A DNA stretch of 33,911 bases from Microcaldota archaeon (lineage in GTDB: Archaea; Micrarchaeota; Micrarchaeia; Anstonellales; Bilamarchaeaceae): contig JACCLH010000051.1 in assembly GCA_013425375.1 (NCBI GenBank), positions 1-33,911 on the forward strand, given 5' to 3'. The number at the start of each line of letters is the position of its first letter. The stretch's first letter is position 1. Below the pieces are notes generated by a model. The model saw nothing but the letters and a program-made list of their open reading frames with translations, did not search any database and was not told the origin of the DNA. Both the position numbers and the translations under genes were made by a program. Of this stretch, positions 7,519 to 16,232 are shown piece after piece.

Positions 7519-9030
7519 ATGGCGGAGTCATTGGGCGTGATAATCGCGACAGAGGAATCGCCCTCCACATCGGAATTCTCGTTCGTGGCAAAGGAAAAGA
7601 GCGTGAAGAAGGGCCAGTATGTCCAGGTCAGCCATGGGAAAGGCACCATGTTCGGCTTCGTCTCAGAGGTCTTCAAGTCCAACCGCTACTTCGAGAGGCC
7701 AGAGAGCGTGGCTGACTTTGAGAAAAGCGCAGGCATCTCCTCGCAGTTCCCTTCTGATTCCTGGGAATACGTCATCGGCGCGGTCAAGATACTCGGCGTG
7801 TTCAACAACAGCAGGTTCGAGCGCGCCTTCACTCCTCCATCACCGGGCGCAGCGGTCCATATCGCTGACAACACCATGCTGAGGACCTTCCTCGGCTTTG
7901 AGGACAATGGCCTCCATCTCGGCTCCATAGAGCACCATGACGTGCCTGCCACAGTATCAATGACAAGGTTGCTGCAGAAACATTTCGCGATCCTGGCCAT
8001 GAGCGGCGCGGGCAAAAGTCATCTCGCGAGCGTTCTCCTGGAGGAACTGCTCGAGCGGAAGAAGGAGGACGGCAGGGTGGCTGTGGTGGTGATAGACATA
8101 CACGGCGAATACCTCGGCTTCCTCCACGATCCTGTGTTCGGCCAGAAGACAAGCCTTGTGGACGGCAGCGACATCTGCATCCCGCTCAGGAAAGTTTCCC
8201 CAGAGACAATGATGGAGTGGGTGCCGACCTTGTCAATTCCCCAGCGTGATGTCCTTCGCCATGCGCTTTCAGCCTTGCGTTCCGAGAAGAAAGACAGCGC
8301 AGGCTATGGTTTCAATGAGCTGCTGGAGGCCGTAGAACGGACAGACGTGGCCAAGGACGAGGTCAAGCGCGCCCTCAAGAGGAGCCTTTCCGAACTGAAG
8401 AGATACCATTTCCTATCCCGCAAGAGCGAGAAGCCCAGGCTCCTTTCAGACATAAAGCCAGGCCACATGCTCATCCTGGATTTCAGCTCCATAGATTCCC
8501 TGAGGAAGAAGCAGATATTGGTCTCGCTCATGGCAAGGCGGCTTTTCAGCCTCAGGAAGAAAGGCAAGATCCCCCCGTTCCTCCTGCTGATAGAAGAGGC
8601 GCACAACTTCGCAAGGGAGAAGGCAGAAGAGAGCGAGGCTGTCTCAAGGAGCATAATAGAGACCATCGCAAGGGAGGGACGGAAATTCGGGGCATCGCTC
8701 TGCCTGATAAGCCAGAGGCCTGTCAATCTCAGCACCACCGCCCTTTCGCAATGTAATACCCACGTCATCCTCCGTGTCACCAACCCCAATGACCTGGACC
8801 ACATCCAGATGAGCTCGGAAGGGATAGACGCGAGGGTGGCCAAGAGCATAACCGGCCTGAAGGTCGGCGAGGCCATAATAGTCGGAGAGGCGGTGAATCA
8901 CCCGATATTCGTGAGCGTGCGCGAGCGGAAATCCATGAAAAGGGAGAAGGGCGCGCCGCTCCACCAGCAGGCCATAGACTTCGAGCAGAAAAAAGAGAAA
9001 AAGGAGAAGAACGTGGAAGCGTTCCTCTGA
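7519..9030 (+). CDS. herA: HerA helicase (HAS-barrel plus FtsK/HerA ATPase)
   Basis: N-terminal barrel, Walker A LAMSGAGKSHLASVLLEEL, Walker B FLLLIEEAHNFA, SIIETIAREGRKFGASLCLISQRPVNLS. Confidence 0.85.
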   Translation: MAESLGVIIATEESPSTSEFSFVAKEKSVKKGQYVQVSHGKGTMFGFVSEVFKSNRYFERPESVADFEKSAGISSQFPSDSWEYVIGAVKILGVFNNSRFERAFTPPSPGAAVHIADNTMLRTFLGFEDNGLHLGSIEHHDVPATVSMTRLLQKHFAILAMSGAGKSHLASVLLEELLERKKEDGRVAVVVIDIHGEYLGFLHDPVFGQKTSLVDGSDICIPLRKVSPETMMEWVPTLSIPQRDVLRHALSALRSEKKDSAGYGFNELLEAVERTDVAKDEVKRALKRSLSELKRYHFLSRKSEKPRLLSDIKPGHMLILDFSSIDSLRKKQILVSLMARRLFSLRKKGKIPPFLLLIEEAHNFAREKAEESEAVSRSIIETIAREGRKFGASLCLISQRPVNLSTTALSQCNTHVILRVTNPNDLDHIQMSSEGIDARVAKSITGLKVGEAIIVGEAVNHPIFVSVRERKSMKREKGAPLHQQAIDFEQKKEKKEKNVEAFL

Positions 9031-9085
9031 ACGGTATTGAGCCGGCTATCTCAATATTTTTAATCCTTGAGAAAGATATACCGCC

Positions 9086-9892
9086 ATGCTCGGCAGGACC
9101 ATAATCGCTCTGGCTCTCATATTCTCATTGTCTTTCGCCATAGACCTTGTCTCACCTGAAATGAAAGGCGTCAAGACAGGAGATGTCATAGACCTTGGTA
9201 CCATAGGCCCTGGCCAGACAGTATCCCTGCTCATAGACCGCGAGGTCACCACAGGAGGCATCCATGGCGAGGGTGGCTTCTACGACATGGCAGTAGTCGC
9301 GGACCTTCCCAGCGGATGGGCCACGAAGGAGAGCAAGCTCTATCAGGACCCTCTCCAGGTGACCATAACCGCTGACCCGAACGCGACTGAGGGCGAATAT
9401 TCCGCCCTGGTGAAGGTAATAGACGAGAACAATGGCGAGGAGCTCGGCAACGTCACCTTCATCGTCAACGTGCGCATAACCTATGATGTCATGGACTTCG
9501 ATGTCACGCCTACCTATCTGAATGTCGGTCCTGGCCAGCCGGCGAGGTTCTCCATAAAGATAACCAACAAAGGCTCCACCAGTGACGTGTTCGATGTGAG
9601 CGCCACAGGAGCCAAGAAATGGGATTTCGTCAGGCCTGTCTTCATCCCTGCCCAGACCACCAAGACCATACCCTACGAGATAGTGGGCAGTGAGGAGGAG
9701 ACCTACAGGACCACAATCAACGTGGTCTCCAAGGCGAGCCCGATCATCGCTGACCAGAAGAATGTGACGCTCTTCGTGAAGTCTGATCTCATAGGCGACT
9801 ACAAGGCCACCAACAACGGCGTGATGGTCTTCCCGATATTCGAGGCCCAGGTCTATGCGCTGGCAGGGCTGATATCAAACTTATTCGGTTAA
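9086..9892 (+). CDS. Secreted protein with NEW3/COG1470-like beta-sandwich repeats
   Basis: Signal peptide MLGRTIIALALIFSLSFA; DVTPTYLNVGPGQPARFSIKITNKGSTSDVFDVSATG; C-terminal hydrophobic tail. Confidence 0.6.
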   Translation: MLGRTIIALALIFSLSFAIDLVSPEMKGVKTGDVIDLGTIGPGQTVSLLIDREVTTGGIHGEGGFYDMAVVADLPSGWATKESKLYQDPLQVTITADPNATEGEYSALVKVIDENNGEELGNVTFIVNVRITYDVMDFDVTPTYLNVGPGQPARFSIKITNKGSTSDVFDVSATGAKKWDFVRPVFIPAQTTKTIPYEIVGSEEETYRTTINVVSKASPIIADQKNVTLFVKSDLIGDYKATNNGVMVFPIFEAQVYALAGLISNLFG

Positions 9893-9916
9893 AAACCGCT
9901 CCTTCCAATCTTATCT

Positions 9917-11656
9917 TTGATGTCACGCTCCCAGGGTGCGCGGCCTGCTCAATCTTCACAGAGAGCGCACCCCAGAGGCCGCCCTTCGCACTCCTTTACT
10001 TACGAGGGCTTCCTAGCGACTTGCGGTCGCTGGGACCCCGAGAGCGAAGCTCTCGAGGTCGGCCCTGGGAGTGTGCGAGCGCGAGCGATAAGCCTGATTG
10101 TCCACAGTATCCTCAGCGGAGAGACTGACCTCGACCGCATCAAGCGCCAGGCATGCAAGAGATTCAGGATATCCAGCATGATAAAGAATCCCGAGATACT
10201 CGCGCGTTTCCCGAAAAGCAAACTGACCCTGGAAATCCGCTCGCTTCTGCTCAAGAAACCCACCAAAACACTTTCTGGCGTCACACCGATAGCGGTGATG
10301 ATAAAGCCCCAAGGCTCCTGCAGGCACGGATGCATATATTGCCCTGCCGCCGGCCTTGCTGCGAAAAGCTACACAGGATTCGAACCTGCGGCCCTCCGCG
10401 CCCGCCAGTATTCGTTCGACCCGGCAAGACAGGCATCCGAGCGGGCAAGGCAATTGGAGGAAGGAGGTCATCCTGCAGACAAGTGTGAGGTCATCGTGAT
10501 GGGCGGCACGTTCCTGGAGACCCACAAAGCATATCGCCGGTCGTTCATCAAAGGCATCTATGACGGGCTGAACGGCAAGAAGGCCCGCTCCCTGGCAGAA
10601 GCCATGCGTCTGAACGAGCGGGCGAGGACGCATCGTGTTGTTGGTTTGACGATTGAAACGCGCCCTGATACCTGTGTCCCATACATAGACGAGATGCTTT
10701 CATACGGAGCGACACGGGTGGAGCTGGGGGTGCAGCACGCAGACGACAGGATATACAGGCTGATAAACCGCGGGCATAGGGTGAAGGATGTCGTTGACGC
10801 CACGAGGGAACTCAAGGATGCCGGCTTCAAGGTTCTCTATCATATAATGCCAGGCCTTCCAGGCTCCGATAAAGAAAAAGACATATCATTCGTCCGCAAA
10901 CTCTTCAGCAACCCGGATTTCCGCCCTGACATGCTCAAGATATACCCCACACTAGTCATCCCCGGCACGGGCTTGGAGAAGATGGCGAAGGAAGGCGGCT
11001 ACAGTCCGTATTCAACAGAAGAAGCCGCAGACGTCATCTCCGAGTTCTACCGTCATATCCCGCCATATGTCCGTGTCATGCGCATACAAAGGGACATCCC
11101 TGCGGCAAAGATAAGCGGCGGTGTCAACAAAAGCAACCTCCGCGAGCTCGTGGAGAACGGACTGCGCGAAAAACGCATCACCCCGGACGAGATACGCTAT
11201 CGCGAGATAGGATTGCAGAGAAACAATAACAAAAACAACAAAATGAACGCGTTCGCTGCGGGTTCGGGTGCGCTCCCGGATTTTGGGGTGGTTTCGGATT
11301 TCGGAATGAGAAGCCTTGTCTATGATGCGAGCGGAGGCAAGGATGTTTTCCTCTCCTACGAGAACGGCGAGAACATCATCGCGGGTTTCATACGGCTGAG
11401 ATTTCCATCCAATCGCGATGATTGCGCGCTAATCCGCGAGCTCCATGTCTATGGCCAGGAGGTCCCGCTAAAAGAAAACCCAGGAGCAGGAGTCCAGCAC
11501 CGCGGTCTGGGTTCAAGATTATTGGCAGAAGCCGAGCTGATAGCCGTGGACATGGGGAAAGAACGCATCCTGGTCATCAGCGGTGTGGGCGTGAGGGAAT
11601 ACTACCGCCGCCATGGCTATCGCAGGGCAGGGCATTACATGGGGAAAAGGCTCTGA
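9917..11656 (+). CDS. elp3: Elp3-type tRNA uridine(34) acetyltransferase (radical SAM + GNAT); true start may be GTG at 10073
   Basis: KPTKTLSGVTPIAVMIKPQGSCRHGCIYCP, RADSAM core, C-terminal GNAT GLGSRLLAEAELIAVDMGKERILVISGVGVREYYRRHGYRRAGHYMGKRL. Confidence 0.88.
   Translation: MMSRSQGARPAQSSQRAHPRGRPSHSFTYEGFLATCGRWDPESEALEVGPGSVRARAISLIVHSILSGETDLDRIKRQACKRFRISSMIKNPEILARFPKSKLTLEIRSLLLKKPTKTLSGVTPIAVMIKPQGSCRHGCIYCPAAGLAAKSYTGFEPAALRARQYSFDPARQASERARQLEEGGHPADKCEVIVMGGTFLETHKAYRRSFIKGIYDGLNGKKARSLAEAMRLNERARTHRVVGLTIETRPDTCVPYIDEMLSYGATRVELGVQHADDRIYRLINRGHRVKDVVDATRELKDAGFKVLYHIMPGLPGSDKEKDISFVRKLFSNPDFRPDMLKIYPTLVIPGTGLEKMAKEGGYSPYSTEEAADVISEFYRHIPPYVRVMRIQRDIPAAKISGGVNKSNLRELVENGLREKRITPDEIRYREIGLQRNNNKNNKMNAFAAGSGALPDFGVVSDFGMRSLVYDASGGKDVFLSYENGENIIAGFIRLRFPSNRDDCALIRELHVYGQEVPLKENPGAGVQHRGLGSRLLAEAELIAVDMGKERILVISGVGVREYYRRHGYRRAGHYMGKRL
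9926..10082. repeat. Palindrome-rich segment at the elp3 5' end
   Basis: GGGTGCGC...GCGCACCC; CACTCC...GGAGTG and AGGGC...GCCCT enclosing hairpins CCTAGCGAC-TTGCG-GTCGCTGGG and CGAGAGC-GAA-GCTCTCG. Confidence 0.7.
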
Positions 11657-11673
11657 TCGCACCAGCATTCCGG

Positions 11674-12483
11674 CTACTGCAGCGTCACAGCTATGTTCTC
11701 CTCATCCTTCGACTCGCGCAATAATTCGTCCTGCTCCTTCAGCAGGTCAAGGTACTGCCTCTGCAATGTGGCGAAATCCTGCTCTTCCTCGTCATTGAAG
11801 CGTTTTATCTGCCTTTCCGCGTTCTTGAGCTGTATCCTGGAGTTGAGCGACTGTATCTTCATGAGGTTGTCCCTGAGCTGGGGCACCACCGTCTCGCTCA
11901 CCCAGACGTTGCGGTGGGATACCTCCATCCTCACTTCCTTCTGGGGCGACTCGTCAGCCGGCTCCAGGTTTTTCCCCGAGGCGTCGCATGCGATGCCGCA
12001 GCGCTGCATGAACCTGGCCAGCCGTTTCACTCCGGCCTCATCAAGCGATTCTATCTTCACCGCAGACTCCACGGCCCCTGATGCGAGCGCGCCGAACGTC
12101 TCTTTCCTCTCCTCGGGCTTCATCCTGACGGCCAGCAGCCACAGTTTCGCTATCTCAAGCCGGTTCTCCTGGTTGCTTTTCACTACTGCTCCTCTTTCCT
12201 GGAGCACCTCATAGGGCCTTCCGCCCCTGGCCTTTATGCTCTCCTTTATATCGGCAGGCGAGAAACCTTCCAGGACCTTCGCCAGCTCCTCCAACTTGTT
12301 CTGGTTAGGATAAGTCATCTCTACTCCGGCGGCCCTTGCCTTACCGGCCAGCTCCTCTGCCCCGGCACGCACTGCCGCGAGCTCTTTCTCAGAATCCGAG
12401 CCGAAGACCAGCTTCTTGAACTCAAACTCTGCCTTTTTTTTGTTTAGCTCCATGAGCCTTGCCAGGTCCCTGGCCGTTATTTC
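11674..12483 (-). CDS. Conserved-looking hypothetical protein, C-terminal coiled coil
   Basis: Starts MEITARDLARLMELNKKKAEFEF; overlaps the 3' end of the upstream Lon-domain gene; helical charged C-terminus. Confidence 0.55.
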   Translation of the reverse strand, partial: EITARDLARLMELNKKKAEFEFKKLVFGSDSEKELAAVRAGAEELAGKARAAGVEMTYPNQNKLEELAKVLEGFSPADIKESIKARGGRPYEVLQERGAVVKSNQENRLEIAKLWLLAVRMKPEERKETFGALASGAVESAVKIESLDEAGVKRLARFMQRCGIACDASGKNLEPADESPQKEVRMEVSHRNVWVSETVVPQLRDNLMKIQSLNSRIQLKNAERQIKRFNDEEEQDFATLQRQYLDLLKEQDELLRESKDEENIAVTLQ

Positions 12484-14185
12484 CATGTGATCGCCTTGTG
12501 AGCACAATTACAACGACAATAAATAAAAGCGTTGATATGAGGGCAATCCCTCCGAGGGCGAAAATATCGCCATCCTGCGTTTCCTCCGCCACCGGCTGCC
12601 CAATATCGCCGTTTCCGGTGCCATTTCCGCCATCCATGGCCGGTTCCATGGCCCGGACCATCTCTGCCGTGGCCTCGTCAAGGCCTTTGGCGAACAATGC
12701 GGTCCTGTAGGCTCCGGCACTGTTGTTCTGGCTGTACAGGAAAGCGGCGTGGGACTGGTATATCCGCCCCCAAAGAGAGTCCCGGTCCTCCATCACCAGC
12801 ACGCTCACGTTCTCATAGGCCGCATCCCCGAGGTTCTCGGCCATGTCGCTTTCATGATTCGTTATCACGTAGACCGCTTCGTATGTCGCAGCTCCGTAAT
12901 AGCCTTTTGTGTAGGCATCCTGGGCTATGTTGAGCCTTGAGGCCAGTTCGCTGTCCGTGATGTCCAGCGCCCGCGCCTCATCTATGCCGGCCTTCGCGAT
13001 GGGCTCCCACGCGCTCTCGTTTATAGGAGTGCCGCCTGAAGGAGCTGCGCCAACGAGTCCCTTGGCTACATGGCACCATGCATCCGCGTACATGAGCCCG
13101 TTATATTCGCTATAGCTCTCATCTTTGAGCATCTTATCTTCTATCTTGGCATTGTCTATCTTGTCCTGGGCCCACGCCATCCTGAGGTCAGAGCCCACCA
13201 CCCATTCGAAATTCCTGTCGCTCAAGGCAGGCCTTTTTATGCCGCTGAGGCATATGCCCGCCTCGCCCTTTTTCCTGGGCAGATCCACGTCATCCTTCAG
13301 TATGACCTCTATGGTGGAGATGTCTATGTAGTTGAGGAACGCCTCGTTGGCAGCGCTGAACAGGTATCCGCTGTCCAGGATCTTCTGCTGCCTCTGCGCC
13401 TCGTTGCCGTAGAAATCCCTTACGATATCGGCCTCGTCGCCTCCGCCATCCACGCCAGCGAGCGCCGACCTCTCCAGGTCTACCATGGCAGCGGCCACCG
13501 GCGCAAAAGCCGTAATCCCGGAGTAATCATAGGGTTCAACGTCCGGTATCTCCCTTTTGGCAGCAGCGAGCGGCTCCTGCTCTATGCTTTTGTTGTCCAG
13601 CATGAACCCTGCGACCTCCTCCACGCTCCTGGCCTGCAGCACCTTCATGCCATAGCGCCCTTCAATCTCCTTCAGCAGGAGCATCTCGTATACGTTCTCA
13701 ACAGGAGTGATGAAATAGGACGCCCCCATGGAAGCGGCCCCCCTGGCTTTCTCATACAGCCCGCCCACGGGCCCGACTGCGCCTGATGCGTCCACAGCGC
13801 CGGTGATGACCGCGTCTGTGCGCATGGCCTCCCCCTCAAGGAGGGCATAAGTCATCACAGTCAGCGCAGCCCCTGCGCTCGGCCCTTCTATATAGGACGT
13901 GTCCGGCTGGCCGCCGAAATCCACCAGCACATCGCAATCCCGCTCCTTGTCAGCCATGCCGTATGCATAAGCCACCGCATCCTGCACGGATGCCTGCGCC
14001 ATGAGCCCTGTCCTGGGCCAGACGCTCACATATGTCTGCCCGTAGCCGGGCACCAGCCCCACGGTCACATTGACCAGGCTGCCTGAGTTGTCACCCACTA
14101 TGGCAGGCACATATTGCGATATGCTGCCGGTGCATTCGGCGAATGCCACGCACGAGATGACCAGCAGTAGCAGAAGAGGTCTCAC
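12422..14185 (-). CDS. Membrane-anchored extracellular Lon-type (S16-like, COG1750-like) serine protease
   Basis: GTG start, signal peptide; EGPSAGAALTV...GAVGPVGGLYEKARGA (Ser/Lys dyad spaced 43 residues); C-terminal TM ALGGIALISTLLFIVVVIVL plus basic tail. Confidence 0.8.
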   Translation of the reverse strand: MRPLLLLLVISCVAFAECTGSISQYVPAIVGDNSGSLVNVTVGLVPGYGQTYVSVWPRTGLMAQASVQDAVAYAYGMADKERDCDVLVDFGGQPDTSYIEGPSAGAALTVMTYALLEGEAMRTDAVITGAVDASGAVGPVGGLYEKARGAASMGASYFITPVENVYEMLLLKEIEGRYGMKVLQARSVEEVAGFMLDNKSIEQEPLAAAKREIPDVEPYDYSGITAFAPVAAAMVDLERSALAGVDGGGDEADIVRDFYGNEAQRQQKILDSGYLFSAANEAFLNYIDISTIEVILKDDVDLPRKKGEAGICLSGIKRPALSDRNFEWVVGSDLRMAWAQDKIDNAKIEDKMLKDESYSEYNGLMYADAWCHVAKGLVGAAPSGGTPINESAWEPIAKAGIDEARALDITDSELASRLNIAQDAYTKGYYGAATYEAVYVITNHESDMAENLGDAAYENVSVLVMEDRDSLWGRIYQSHAAFLYSQNNSAGAYRTALFAKGLDEATAEMVRAMEPAMDGGNGTGNGDIGQPVAEETQDGDIFALGGIALISTLLFIVVVIVLTRRSHGNNGQGPGKAHGAKQKKGRV

Positions 14186-14217
14186 GAAGCGCTTTTTCGG
14201 ACTACATTATTAAAACT

Positions 14218-14234
14218 AATCATTGACAATGATT
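14218..14234. promoter_or_regulatory. 17-bp palindrome (operator candidate) upstream of the larE-like gene
   Basis: AATCATTG-A-CAATGATT, overlapped by ATGAT-T-ATCAT. Confidence 0.5.
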
Positions 14235-14237
14235 ATC

Positions 14238-15002
14238 ATGGCGATAGAAAAAGGCCTGGAGCGCAAGCTCGGCGACCTCAGGAAGCGGATACGGAAGCTG
14301 GACTGCGCCCTGGTCGCGTTCTCAGGAGGGGTGGACAGCTCGTTCCTCATGCGCATCTGCAGGGAGGAGCTGGGCGAGAAGGCCGTGGCGGTCACTGCCC
14401 TTTCAGACAACTATCCCAATTCCGAGCTCGTATTGGCCAAGCGTGTGGCCAGGATAATCGGTGTCAAGCACGTGGTAGTGGACCCGGCTGTGCTCCAGGC
14501 GGTCAGCCAGTCATCCAAGTGCGGCCGCGGCAGCGTATACAGCTCCCTCAAGAGCCTTGCCATGCGCATGAAGGTCAAGAATGTCCTGGACGGCTCGCAT
14601 AAGGACGATGCCGTTGAGAAGCGCGCCCGTTTCGTGGCCGCCAAGCGTGCAGGCGTCAGGAGCCCACTGCTTGAAAGCAACCTCACGAAGGCCGAGGTGC
14701 GGTTGCTCGCAAGGGAGCTGGGCCTGCCGAATTGGGACAAACCAGCATCCTCGCAGAGCAGGCTCCGGAGAGCATCCGGTGCGAAAGTCAGGGCCCTGGA
14801 GAAAGCGAAAAGAGGTTCCCATGCCGCTGCTGAATATCTGCGTGCCCTTGGCTATGATGTGAAGACGCGCGCCAGGGGGAAGACGTTGCTGATATTCGTG
14901 AAACGGCGCTGGCTCCTCATGCTCGCAGAGCACCTGCCCTCGCTCGAGAAGAAGATGAAATGTTTCGGTTTCTCGCAGGTCTCGCTGAAGCTCGCCACAT
15001 AA
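14238..15002 (+). CDS. larE: LarE-like PP-loop sulfur transferase, degenerate cysteine motifs
   Basis: LVAFSGGVDSSFLMRI PP-loop; VLDGSHKDDAVEKRA; ARELGLPNWDKPASSQSR. Confidence 0.75.
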   Translation: MAIEKGLERKLGDLRKRIRKLDCALVAFSGGVDSSFLMRICREELGEKAVAVTALSDNYPNSELVLAKRVARIIGVKHVVVDPAVLQAVSQSSKCGRGSVYSSLKSLAMRMKVKNVLDGSHKDDAVEKRARFVAAKRAGVRSPLLESNLTKAEVRLLARELGLPNWDKPASSQSRLRRASGAKVRALEKAKRGSHAAAEYLRALGYDVKTRARGKTLLIFVKRRWLLMLAEHLPSLEKKMKCFGFSQVSLKLAT

Positions 15003-15065
15003 ACATAATTGCCTCCTGTCTTCTCATTAGCCGTACAGACGTGGTCTTGCTCCTATGTTCAAAGG

Positions 15066-15148
15066 GCTCGCAGTCTCCGTGCAAACCCAGGCCATGCGGC
15101 TTTCGGCCGCAAGCTTTCCTGTTCCTTCGGAACCGAAAACTGCGAGAG
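15066..15148. repeat. Y-shaped inverted-repeat element between larE-like gene and GNAT gene
   Basis: CTCGCAGT (15067-15074) / ACTGCGAG (15139-15146) enclosing GCGGC-TTTCG-GCCGC and GTTCC-TTC-GGAAC. Confidence 0.65.
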
Positions 15149-15270
15149 CCGAGCTGCTTCTCTCCGGCACGAAACTTAAGACACGAAACCCAAAACTCAA
15201 AACCGGAAACTGGATGCCGGAAACCCAACCTGGCCATCCGGAGGCTGCCATTCTTAATGCTGATAAGCAG

Positions 15271-15846
15271 CTATTTTGAAAGTCTCTTGAATGCCAGGAT
15301 GCCTTTCTCGGTCCTGAAGAATTCGTAATCCTCGGAAAGATAGAGCTTCTCAAGCGCGCTCCCGGCCTCTGTTATGTAGTGCGCTATGTTGTCGCCTTTC
15401 GGTATGTCTTCATACAAATAGCCGATGGCGTACCTGAAGCCTGAAGACGCCGCCTCCTTCTCCCTTTCCTTGAGCAGTATCCTCCTTATCCCCCTGCCTT
15501 CGTAGGCCAGGAGGACCGCCGGGTCCTCCATGTAGAGCGCGTTCGGCTCGCCGCTGGTTATCTTCTTCTCATCAAGGTCCAAAAAAGCCGGCCAGGACAG
15601 GCCGACTCCGACCACCATGCGGTTCACTGTGGCGGCGAAGCTCTTGCCATAATCCACTATGTTGCCGACCTCCACCTCAGTGACGTCGAATGCGCACTTC
15701 CTCATGACCTTGACGCAGTCCTCGATATCCTCGCTCGTCAGCCTCTTGATCTCCACCTCTTCGGTGTCCAGGAGGTCAATGAATCTCTTCTTGGGCAGGT
15801 CTGCCTCTTCCCTCTTCTCGCCCTGTTTGAATGTTGATTCGGCCAT
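15271..15846 (-). CDS. GNAT-like acetyltransferase
   Basis: EIKRLTSEDIEDCVKVMRKCAFD...YEGRGIRRILLKEREKEAASSGFRYAIGYLYED. Confidence 0.55.
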   Translation of the reverse strand: MAESTFKQGEKREEADLPKKRFIDLLDTEEVEIKRLTSEDIEDCVKVMRKCAFDVTEVEVGNIVDYGKSFAATVNRMVVGVGLSWPAFLDLDEKKITSGEPNALYMEDPAVLLAYEGRGIRRILLKEREKEAASSGFRYAIGYLYEDIPKGDNIAHYITEAGSALEKLYLSEDYEFFRTEKGILAFKRLSK

Positions 15847-15855
15847 AGTCTCCCA

Positions 15856-16194
15856 TCACATGAATCTGGCGCCGCACGAAGGGCACCGCGTCATCATGCC
15901 CTCCATCTTGAATCCGCACATAGGACATACATAAAAGGTTTTATTAGCCCTTTCTGAACCTGCTTCGAAATCATAGAAGCATTTGGTGCACTTCCTGGCG
16001 TCAAGCTCGTTCAGCGTCTGGCAGTTCGGGCATTTCCTCCTGAACATGCTCTTTATGCGCACCCCGCAGCTCTGGCAGCGCTCCATGCTGAGGTTGATGT
16101 CCTTACCGCAGTTCGGGCACTTCTGGGCATCTGCCTTCGTGGGGGCTTTCTTCCCGCCGCCCAGCATCCCCTTGAATATGTCTCCTATGCCCAT
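15856..16194 (-). CDS. Multi-zinc-ribbon protein
   Basis: CPNCGKDINLSMERCQSCG, CPNCQTLNELDARKCTKC, CPMCGFKMEGMMTRCPSCG. Confidence 0.75.
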   Translation of the reverse strand: MGIGDIFKGMLGGGKKAPTKADAQKCPNCGKDINLSMERCQSCGVRIKSMFRRKCPNCQTLNELDARKCTKCFYDFEAGSERANKTFYVCPMCGFKMEGMMTRCPSCGARFM

Positions 16195-16232
16195 TCCATC
16201 AACCATCCATAGGACCGCACTGGTCCGATACG

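Noticed and set aside
7519-9030. HerA as the motor ATPase of the membrane operon
   Set aside because: Resembles canonical HerA (HAS barrel) and is 7 kb away in a separate transcription unit; association with the operon is not supported by sequence alone.
13070-13786. 238-aa plus-strand ORF
   Set aside because: Antisense to the Lon-domain protease with verified catalytic spacing.
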